Origin: Liolophura sinensis
Lineage: Eukaryota > Mollusca > Polyplacophora > Chitonida > Chitonidae
Reading direction: 5' to 3'
Assembly (NCBI RefSeq): GCF_032854445.1
Contig: NC_088298.1
Location: 13,319,504-13,383,503, forward strand
Length of the DNA stretch: 64,000 bases
In this document: in pieces, positions 27,601-39,600 of the stretch
How positions within the stretch are numbered: position 1 is the first letter of the stretch
Layout of the letters: the number at the start of each line of letters is the position of its first letter
Translations under genes and position numbers: made by a program
Notes under the pieces: model-generated
What the model saw: only the letters and a program-made list of their open reading frames with translations
Told to the model about the DNA's origin: nothing
The model's database searches: none

Positions 27601-30600
27601 TCGGGAGTGTCTCTTTCAAGTTTTACTTTAGTACTTGAAGTACAAAGTTTCTGATACGTGTGAAGGATCAATATACAAAATGGGGTTCAATTCAGTTTGT
27701 TGGTATTCATTTCAACAAACAACTTTTATGCGTTTGCGGTTTTGATTGTGTGCAAATGTCACACAAAATGCTTTCAGATCAAATATTTTCATGACAGATA
27801 GGATGTTTACAGAGGCAGCTGAACCCATCTTAACACTATTTACATTCCTATCTACATTTGGTATTGATCAAAAGTGTAATGAGTCTTGCGTACGTTTCGT
27901 TTGTTGTTATGGATGGAAATTTTTTTATACTCATTTTGCATTATTTGAAATGTAAACTATAATTTCAAAACACGCACAATCTCAGGATGAAAAAAAAATC
28001 TCGGGCTATATGTAATATTTGTGTGCAATAATTCGTAAAAGCAAATGTTGTAATCTTACTTTCTTTGGAACTATAATTCATCTTATTAATATCAAAATTT
28101 TCTCTGTACTCCCGTTTAAGACATAGTTTCAAAATGTAAGCACAGAAGTTCCCTATCAAGAGCATAAAAACAACACCATTTTACGAATAGGTGTATAAGC
28201 GCGACACACATGTATACGCTTCACTCTGAGCACTACACGATTTGCTTTCTCTCTGGTAGGCACAGCTGTAAAACGTACGATATTACACTGTGTATTTCAG
28301 ATGGCCGTAACCAATGCACTCTTTTGCAACCAAATTTCACCTCAATGAACAATGCTACTTTCATTCTGACTACATCCCTATAATTTTGTACGTTTTAATT
28401 TATTTTCATGTGTAGAAACTAATTCCAGGAACAGACAAAATATAAAGATATTTGCGTAATAATTGTCAGTGTGACTCTACTGTAGCATAAATAGATAGCT
28501 TCTCCATTCGGCTTACACGTGTTTGTCCCCAAACCATTGTACAACAACAACACGGTATAAGCAGCTTGGATTATGGACCAAGGTAAAGAAGGCGATCTCT
28601 AAAGCTGTGGAAAGCTCGGTGTAATCTACTCTCTGCCAAAGGCCAGAGGTCAAGCGACGAGACACTATCATTCTCAGCCCTTCAGAGACCTCTGGACTCA
28701 AACGTCACCATACGAGTCAAGAAGGTAAATTGTGCTTGTGAGTAAATTCTATTCGCTTGGCTCAGTCACCCGAGACGGCAAGCATAAGCCACGTGTTGTT
28801 ACAATTCACTCCGAGAACACACACACAAAACTACCAGCATAGTCCGCTATATGTGTTATACGCACTGTGAGATTTTTATTAACTGTTCACCCTTGGAATG
28901 CACATTGAATGCACATGATGGACGTGTGAAAGAAAAGAGTAGGGTGGAGAAAGTATAAGTGATTCAGTTTTTGTTTAGAGTTTTTGAGAAAAATGATATT
29001 CATCCTGTGAGTTTTTCACGACATGTTATGGGAGCCTAAACGGAACATCAGCATTCCGCTTCCTTTCTTTTATACTGACGACAGTCAATTAGCATGCCAG
29101 TGTGTTGTGACGTGCTGCCGTTGGTCGGTTACGGTCGTAGTTAAATACACCAGGGGTGGGATATGTTATCAACAGTATCAAGATGGCAGGCCAGCCGAAC
29201 ACAATATCAGAACTCAATCGCTCAAAGTAATAAAGAACCAACTGCTTCATTCTAGGTATCATATGCAGAGTGTTACAAAAGCGCCAGCCCTCCATCTCAC
29301 TGTTCCATGAGAGGTTGGTGGCGCTTAGCGGACCACGGAGCTCTTGGGAACGTTTGCACAGTTTAAGGTTCTTTCATTAATTTTGGGTGCAAGTCTGAAC
29401 GTCACAGAAGGTGGTTTATCACCGGTAAACGTGACCACGATCATGTCACAGGAAAATGCTTGAGTGGGGCGTAAATCATCCACCAGTCAATCAGTCAGTC
29501 TGTCAAGACACCAACATTCGTACATCATTGTTTGCTCACCTCTCTGCAATTGTTCTATACCCAAAACATTCTTCGCTGGGTTTTAACGTAAATTATGCGA
29601 GCAATTTTATTTCCGCCTTAAGCAAACTTCAATGTTTTTCAGTTCACAAAGCCCAGAACACTTGTTGTCCTCCTGAGTATTAACTTAGATCTCTTTTATA
29701 ACCCTTTATCATGAATATTCAAAATTAGCCTGTGTTGTGGTTTACATCCGGGCGCCTATCTGTTAATCAACCATTGTTTGCAGGACCATAGTCAGATTTT
29801 TCTGCCAGTGACCATCTCAGTTAAAACAGTGACATGTTTTGCCTTCGCGTGTCTATAAGTGATAATGCTTAACCCCTGGTAGCCTTTACGGATTGTCACA
29901 AGTTTTACATGTACATTCGCCGAGTAGAATGAAACCTACTCCCCTTAGTTGCTGTTGACTTCCTACTGCTCTTATAGATGTGCTTATAGAGACTGTACTT
30001 TACAGTACTCGTGTTTCGTGTCTAGAAAAAATGATCTATGCTTTAGTTATGAAACTTTCTTCAGCTTAAATTATCCACTCATCCATATGCCCATATTTAT
30101 GTGTATATCAGTTTGATTCGGTCTATATAAAAGTGCATTTATTTCCATTATTAATTGCTGGAAATTTAGCACACTTCACCTTAGCCGCACAAATACGTAT
30201 GTACAAAAACATGTATAACGAGAAATGATTAGAAATATTATCCAAATGAGTTATGATAATTATTTCATAGTTTTACGAGGTAAAAGAAGTGCACCTTGAC
30301 ACACTGACTCGATTGGAAGTTGCTGGCCGCGTGTTATCCTGTAACATTTTCTTAAAATCCCTTACACACGATCTCACGTACCAACAGGGTGATTCATCAA
30401 TGTTTTACAGAAATATACAAAAAGCCATTCACCGATTGGTCAGATTTCCGCACCACGCGGTTGTATGTCTTGATGTGTCTGCATTATTAAATTGTTTTTT
30501 TTGTGCGCGTATTGTCCTGTATGTATCAGAGGCGTAAACTACGTATTTCCTGGTCAAGTTAGGTGTGAAGTGAATTTATCTTCCGGCAAAATACTCGACT

Positions 30601-33600
30601 GTACAACGGTCACGCACTGAGAACATTCACCATTACCTTCTTCAATGCGATTGAGGGTTCGAAACCAGATTGCGCATCCTTCATTTTTAGTAAAAATATT
30701 TCTCGGTGAGGTTTATGGTTAAGAATTAGCAATATACATATAGAGAGAGACTCTAACACTAGCTTGGTGATTTAAGTAGCCCACCTAACCTCGCGAGGTA
30801 ATGAATTACTGCCAAAAGCGTAGACACACATGCAGAAAAACTCGCACGATATAAAAACAGCGACACAAACACTGTCATGCATGTGCAATACTGAGATTTT
30901 AGCATACACGTAAGTGCACATGGGAGGCTCTTAGCGCAAGCAATAGGGCATAGTGTGTAATACTGTTTCCTTTACAAGACTGATATTTTCTTTTTATTAA
31001 AATGGTATAATCGTCAACGCCAAGACAAAGTGCTTTCTTTGACTGTAGATAATTCTTCCCATAGCCAAGATAAAGACTTATAGAGTGGGACAAGATCGGG
31101 AAGAAATTCAATATTTACTTCACTAGTTCGTTCATTCTAATCTCTCGTAAAGCGTGTCCAAGACGCCCAATTCTGGACAGAGAATCGTCCAGACAATGAT
31201 GGCTTAACTTTGGGGTTATAAGCACTTGATGTCAAAACGATATTTCTGATTTGGAGGGCTGTGTGGACTGATATCTTTCTTCACTTGTTCATTTCTATGA
31301 AGACGATCGTGTGCTCTGAGTGTATTGTTGAGCCATCATCGCCGATGTTTAGCTGTCATCGCGATATTGTCAATCGGTGATTTGTGTGGAGATATGGACA
31401 CACCGATACCTTTCATCAGTGTAATTTATACCTGCCATTCTTCTTCTTCAAAGAAAAAATAAACCGTCGGCTGGCTAGCTTCGATCTGACGAGACTTCTA
31501 TATACGGAAGGCGAAACGTACCACGTAGGCCACAATCAAGCTGTGGACTTTCAATAAATATGATAACCAAAAGAAAACCGAAGGTGTGCGAAAATCTACT
31601 TCTGCTAGATCATGGCAACTTTCCTATTTAGGGGATGGAGGACATTCTTCAAATCAAAGAACTTTCTGGGTATATGACTATTGAAAGGACCTATATCTAA
31701 AAAGTGAAAAAAATAAATAAACAAAATAAAAAAGCTAGAACATGTTAATTGCGAACATCGAACTGCGTTTCAAAATGACAGCATTCTTGCGATCATGTTT
31801 TCAATCGTTACTAATGTTTAACTGAGCAACCTTGAATACTGGATTATTCCGTTCACTCCTATATACAAAATTATTCTTACTTCGAAAAAGTTTTCTATTT
31901 TCTTTCTCTAAATGTTTTTTTCCGCCACACGTTGGCTTTAAAATACCATTACCCACAGCGATATTTCAGGTCGTGACAGGCTAAGTCAGTGTTTCGTTTC
32001 GATTGAACAGAATGTCTTCAGTAAGTAGGCCCTACGTAATTTTAAACAATCTGCGGTTATTGTAAAACAGCGCAGAATATTCATCTGATCATTGGTTTAA
32101 TCCTATATTGATTCCCAGATACTGTATACGTTATGCACCAGTAATAACATGTATCATTCACCTTTTTCGTCGTATTTCGTAATGTACTAATTTTCACATC
32201 AACGGTATGCGGATTGCGCTTGGCTGGTTCGTTTAAAGTCGCGTCGAATTACACTGTATGTATACGTGGAGGTTTAATTTGCCGCTCTGTACACTCCCCC
32301 CAACACACACTTATTACAGACGTATATTGCGGTTAGGAACGACAGGACGTCACGGGGGTCTAAAGCTAGCTTTAAAGTCTACTTGGATCTGTAAAAGCGT
32401 CTGTCAAGCAGCGGAGTGCTCAAGAAACTAGCGATATATTTCAAAGGGCTCTTCGCCATTCACGCACCTGTCAGCCGGACAGGTGTGGTAGACACTTCCA
32501 GCTTACCTGTGTGGTCTTAGTCAGACAACGGGCCTCGCTTTAACTGCCCACATTTACCTGTCACAGTTTTCCACTTGTGCAATGTTCGCCCAAACACTTA
32601 AACACATCAAATGCTCACAACAACAGCAACTTGTGCCAGTATAGACATTCTCTATAATTTGCATATTAATCCAGATGTTTTGCTCCACACTAAATACTTC
32701 AGTTTCATGGAATATGGTACACATTTGTCTTTGATTCATTTATTTAGGAATTGATTTATTAATCTGACTACTTATTTGTTTATTTCCTCGCATATATAAA
32801 TGCAGTAGTGTTGTTAGTTACAAGAAATATTTTCATCACATCGCAACATTGATGCAGGTAATAAGACAAGATATCGTCAGAATTTGGACGTGATAGAAAC
32901 AAACATACAGTTTTCGTTTAGCATTTGTCTACATTATCTGTGAAATGATGAAGCGGACTAGCTGTTTTGCCTTGACATACCCATAAGGTCACTTCACGCA
33001 CAAAAGCAATGTGATGTGCGAATTTTGCTAAACACATTCGGGCATTTTGTTCCAAGTGTCGGCCAAAACGTGGCCATGGTAGATGCGTAGAGTTTCTACT
33101 GATTTCTTAACAATGAAATAGTGTAAATTCTTGTCGCGAATTGTAGGCATGTTTTCTTGACATAAATTTTTTTTTTAATTTCCAGGTTGTCGTGAGACGG
33201 CGTTTATCTACGCCATAACCAGCGCAGCAGTTGCGCACTCTGTGGCACGTGGATGTGCGGAAGGAAGTATTCTGACGTGTGCATGCGGAGTGACCAGTAA
33301 ACAACCGAGTGGTCGCGACTGGGAGTGGGGAGGATGCAGTGATAATGCCAAATTTGGCAACAAATTTGCGAGAAAATTCGTCGACGTTGTCGAGAAAGGA
33401 CGAGACTTTCGGTACATGATGAATTTACATAACAACGAGGCTGGGAGAATGGTAAGTTCCGTTATAACCGGAACAAGTTAGAGCATCATCGAAATTTTAT
33501 ATCATGATGTAACTTGCTAATTGGTTTCGTGAATGCCTTGCGACTACTTATTTATTCGGGAGAAAGAACAAATGTAGAAAGAAATAACAGATCATCGACT

Positions 33601-36600
33601 TTTGAATCAATTAATCAATCTGTCAGACCGTTCCTCGGAAGGTCTTCCAGCAACCTGAGGATGGTCGTGGGTTCCCCCCGGGCTATGCCCGGTTTCCTCC
33701 CACCATATTGCTGGCCGCCGTCGTGTAAGTCAAATATTCTTGAGTACGGCGTAAAACACCAATCAAATAAATAAATAAATAAATCAATTAGTCAGAAAAG
33801 TAGTAACTGGTATCTACGAATATACTAGAATATTCCTTCTGCACTTAGCCATGGATTACCAGTTGTCAGAGATTCAAGATGAAAGTAGTAAAGTCTGATT
33901 ATGAAGGCTATTATAATATAATTACCAGATAATGTAACATCAGCAATACTCCAATAATCTTCTCAGACTGGCGTGCTAAAGCAGTTTTTATGACTGTATT
34001 GTAAAGGCTTTGCTCCAGAACTTTCTTTAACTCCTGACCACCACGCCCCCCCCCCCCACCACCACCTCCCTTCCCCAAATCCCCACGCACACACACACGT
34101 ATATCTTTATCAGTTACAACAATCTTGATAGTACACACATCAGACACCCTTTTCCGATTTTCCTGTAACACTCGACCTGACACGCTGCACTTTTAGCATT
34201 ACCCGTTTGAAACCGGACAGACTGCGGTCGAAAGCACAACGTCTGTTATTTTTTCCCTCGGGAAGGAAACCCCTCCCTGGAAGTCGGTAAAAGGCAAAGC
34301 AATTACCTGGTGTCAGTTGTTTAAAGAATGTCGTTTATCTGTATCAATATATTGTATCTATAATACGATACTTGGTGAAAAAATAACGTTTTCGCCGCAG
34401 GCTCAGATCCGCGATTTTAACCTTACCCGCCAGGCGGCGTGACAAAAGCCAGAAGGCCACGACTCACGTCGGAAACATTCCAATATCTTTCATTTCAGTA
34501 TCAAAACTAAGAGGTGTGATAGCTTTTAGAATCGAGGTATATACCAACAATACCAGCCGGGAAATGTTTTTCCAGAATTAACGATACTTCGTCTTGCTAT
34601 GGTGCTGTTGGTACATGCCGTTAGCGCCTCCAACACAAAAGAACCACGTTTCCGCCGCTGGCTTTGCCTGCTTATCAAAAATGGCATCTTGCTATTTGCA
34701 GATCGAGTCAATACTTAACATTCTCAGCTGGCAGTTAGATAAGTCTGGATTTGTGTATTTTCATGTGTCCAGCTTTGCTTTAGTTTTTATCTCATCAACC
34801 GCCTATAAATATACCGGTAGCAATAATATTGTTACTTGAAGCAATGATACAATTACCTGTAACATTAAAGAGTACAGTATACAGCGTAAATATAAAGCAG
34901 CGTCGACAGTGTGATAGTTGGCAAATGGTCAACCGGTCAAGTATGGCCTCTTATCAATTTACCTCAGTTTGGTTTTTATTCTAGCTATTCATAAAAGTCT
35001 TTAAAAAGTTGCAACTTACACGCACCATGGCCTATAAGCAGAATATGAAATCTTTTCTTTTTTTTGGCTTAATCTTGCATACCCATTGTCGCCAGAACTC
35101 CTTTAGTCTTTGCCTTGCCAATGCTAGAAGTATACATTCTTCCCTAATAAAAATAGAGTATAACATTCCTTCCTTTGCTTGATCGGAAAACATTTCCCGC
35201 CTAGACTTTGTCCTCTAAGCTTTACGAGCACACCTATACAGAAACAATGATGTATTGCAAAAAAAGAACAAAGGTATACGTCAGTACTTCAGAGAGCAAT
35301 GCTCACCATTTCATAACAATATTTAAAGTTTCGAATTAACACATTCTAGAAAATTTTTCTAATTAATCCCATGTGGAAAATCAGATAAAAATTTATCACA
35401 AATCCTAATTGGGTAGTACCAGACTTGTAAAAATTAAATTAACTAACATTTATGGTTACCTTTATTACATTTGTCACGCAGCCGGAAGTTGTGCATTATC
35501 GTAAGCACATCTTTATTAATTTCTGGTGCAATGCTAGATACCCTGGCTTTATAGTACACCTGTTTAATAAATGTAATGCAATGTTTTAAGACTTTATATA
35601 GACTGATACTATCACACCGGAGGGAAAATCTTGTAATATCTGAGTAAATATGCCTTATCAACCAAGTGATAGTTATTTTAACCACCCGATATCAAAGCAG
35701 TAATTGCATCGATATCAAAGTATTGCAAAGGCGTTGTTATGAGCTGTTTAAAATCTTTACGTATCTGTAACATGCGAGTTCAGCTTGTTTCTTTCGATTT
35801 AAATGTGGATAACATGACAGTGAAGATATTTTATAGTAAAGGTGTTAATCATCTGTCTAAAGCTATTCGAACATTTTGAAAAAAATGGCGTTTTACATCA
35901 GAACTTCGTGTGAATAGCTACAATGGAGAAAAATGTATAGCAGAGAAAATGACCCAAACAAGTGCATGTTGTATATGACAATGGTCCCCGCGATTCATTT
36001 GCACCTACTTACCATTGTCTGTATGTTTGTGTGAAGAATTTATTAAAGCTGTACATTGCATTGCGTAAACAGTAGATATCCATTGAACTGTGTTCAGTGA
36101 AAAGGGTATAAGGAATGTCGGGGGAATATACTTAGTCAAACATGAGGCAGTCTTCATGAAAGATTTCTCTTGTAAAACGTTGGTTATATATTATGTTGGC
36201 CCGTATGTCTTACTTCACCACGATGAAATGGATCGTTGTGTATTAATGTGGTCCCTGGGGAATGTTTCTACAGCGGATATGTTAACGTCTCCTTTCATCT
36301 CTCTTCTGTCACTCTTAAGTAATGCTCCTATCTTCATGCGACACAAGGCGTAATGCTTTGAGCATCGCGTGTGGCTTATCTTGCTGTGTCCATATACGAA
36401 GCTGTTGTATAGACGGACTCATTCAAAGCATGTGTGGGCTGTCCTTAAGCTATCCTTTACAAGAGCAATTGTTCAGTGGAAAATTTCGGCATTAGGCGAA
36501 TGAATAAGACGTTTCTTCAAAAAAATATATAGTAATAAACAGGCATAAGATTATGTAAAAATAAAAACACGGCTTTCATATGAGCCAATAATAACATTTC

Positions 36601-39600
36601 ATAAATTTTATCGTCTAAAGATTCAGGTCTATATACTGCAATGAAAGATGTTTATCTCGAGTAAGTGCTTCGTTACACATATATACTTATATTTAGATAA
36701 AAATGAAACGAATTTTTATAAATGTCAGTAGTGTAGATGTAAAGTTCGTTCCCATGCATCGACATAAAGAAAAGATTCGAACGGGAGACATCGCCAAAGA
36801 CGTAGCATCGCCCAATAGGGCTGTTCAGAAACGTGTGAAAACGTTATTAAAATGAAGAAATAATGAAATATAGGCGGTAGGTTGCAAGCTATTCACTTGG
36901 GTCATTTCACGATGAACTATTTACTGCCGCGGATAATTGTTAGCATTCAGGATGTCATGCGGTTAAAATACCGCGACAGACGCGAAATAAAAATAGGAGA
37001 AAAAGTGATCCCTTGCCAAAGCCTTGCTGGATTTGTTAAACAGCTTTTATGAACTTAGCAGTCAATAAAATGGAGAAATAATACATTGAAAAGCTTAGCG
37101 ACGACTTCTTAGTTTATTTGAAGTCAATAGCATAAAGTAACCACAATTCTAATATGGGATATAGACGGGCCTTTGGCGCTGTTGTGCGGACTATTGTTCA
37201 TACCAGCATGGAAGGAATCGGTAATCGGAGAGCTGTGTTTAGAAAACGCTTCAGTCATAAAGAAACGTCCCTCGGGCATGTTTCAACACGTTCCTACTAT
37301 TCTTTGATCCCTAATATTGACGCTTTTCGCGAAAATCAGCAAATCTGTCCTCGGTACGACTGGCCTCAAATTCACAGGTGCTGAACAACTATATTTAGAT
37401 CACCCCTCCCACTCAAAGCCTCCCGTTGAGAAAAAGTGGCTTACTCCAGAACAAAATCTCCATATAACCGGTTAGCTGACGGTTCGATCCCAGAGCTTGC
37501 CATTATTGATATAGTATGCTATATACAAGCATTTATATCAACGAGCAACAGATCTCATTTCTGTGAATCTATCTTGTCTTAATTCTCATGCATATCAGTG
37601 TTTATTATTCCCACCGATGCAGAAATTGACTTTCAAATCTTTCACACAAATTTTATCCCCCTCCCCGCCAGCACTATTGCATTTTCCACCTTGTCATCGG
37701 GTACAACTAAAAATGTTCATTTTTACTACCATTACAATGACGAGAAACGCTTGATTTACTTTATTGCGTTGACTTTTTCAAAATCAAAAGTTTAAACATT
37801 AAATTTGTCATTAAGATTAGAGAAACAAATTTCTCGTTTCAGCACGTGCGGGCCAATATGGCGCAGGACTGCAAGTGTCACGGGATGTCAGGCAGCTGCA
37901 CGATAAAAACCTGCTGGATGCGCCTGCCAACCTTCCGGAAAATCGGAACGTATTTGAAGGATAGGTTTGACGGAGCCTCAAGGGTGATTCCAGGTATGTA
38001 TGACATTCCGTCTATGTTAATCCACCGCGGATTAGCGCTAATTCACTGAAGATCCCACTAATTGACAGGCGCGGAAAAACTGTCCCCATCCTCTCAGTTG
38101 GCGTCTAATCCTTTGTTTGTATGCGCGCGCAACAATGAGCGTTTCCGTGTAGCGGCGAGTATTTAGCATAGCTGAGGAATCTTCCCCCGTGTAGGATGAG
38201 CAAGTTAACCGGGGCAGGCGCCTTCCTTGATGTAAAGGCCCGGGCGGATGCAAACCTCATCTATATCAAATATTACGGCAAAGTCAAACTAAGCCCCGTT
38301 AGAAGGTCATCGGATCCCGTCAATAACACGGCCAGAAGCAGTTGTGCAACCCGGCCTCAGGAACGTGGGACGCGAGGCCAAAAATGACTACGAATTCCTG
38401 TTAGCTCATAACCAATGTAACCAAAGATTAACTTTTACAGGGTAGATTGGTCGTACCGTAACGGTACCGTAAGCAAGGTATTAGTAAACGATTAGCACGC
38501 TGTTGAATTAAGAGTTACAGCCTAGCTGTTCATTGAAAAATTCAGGGACAGTGGATCAGAGCATCACTGATTACAAGTAACATACGATGTCTTTATGTAC
38601 ACCGTAGACATAGACATATATACGGCGACACGTGGAAGAATTTATTAACCACTCAAGTTCACTAATAACGTTTGAACGAAACCATATCTGCCCGTAAGTT
38701 CTAACGACGTCAGCTTAGATTTGTGAGTTTCGTAACTAAATGCATCCCCCTCAACTCATGCACCTCGTCTGCTTTATTTTTTTGTGCACAGATGTACCTA
38801 ACATAAATATTCTATTGTTCATGCAACCATTATTTCATTTGTTGCGATTTTAGGCTTCATCAGTCTGCGAATGACCACATCATGGTGATCATAAAATGCG
38901 CATAGTTTGGCTTTGCTGTCGCGTCATGCATTCTGTTGTTGTCATTCCCCTACCTCCGCCTTTACCAAGCCCACCATATGTAATTGCGCTCATGCCCATA
39001 TAAGGCTGCTAATGTCACGTGTCTTGTTATGTTTCTTTCCATATTAGGTAACGCCGGAAGAGCCACTACCCAATCAGGTCAGTAGATTTGAAAACCAACC
39101 CCAGCCGTTTTTCTCTTCGACCAATCAGAATTATGTGTTAATATCCCGTCCCATCTTAGAAGAGACTTGCCGTTCATGACACTTCGGTCAAACTTCCACA
39201 AATACCAGTCAGGCTGATTTCCTCAGGGAGTATGGATTCGATGTGGTTGGCTGGGGGGAGGGTGGGGGTGGGGGGTGGGGGTGGGGGGTGGGGGGGGGCT
39301 TATCTTCTGTAATAGTTTCACATAGAGGTAATACAAAAGTCTAAAAGGAAGAAAAGCAGAATTATCACTTAATCACTCATTACACAGGCTTGGCCAGCCT
39401 GACCAAATCAGCATAATGTGGTTCTTTCTCCCGGCTACAAGCCAGATTGAGCATCATTCTCTTCTTAAACATAAGTACTACAATACCAGGTAGTTTGCCC
39501 ATGTCATCCCAAGGGATGAGTGGAAAATAAACTACATAGCTTGGACCAGAATTGCGTGGGAAAGGTTCACCATTTGGATATCCTGTACGAATACATTTAA

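Larger units (their letters stand above)
33452..37842 (+). other. Wnt1 intron 3
   Basis: 4.39 kb, GTAAGT to TCAG. It contains the SINE at 33628-33781, a C-rich tract at 34041-34070 and the dispersed repeat at 34905-35051. Nothing else is recognised. Confidence 0.75.
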
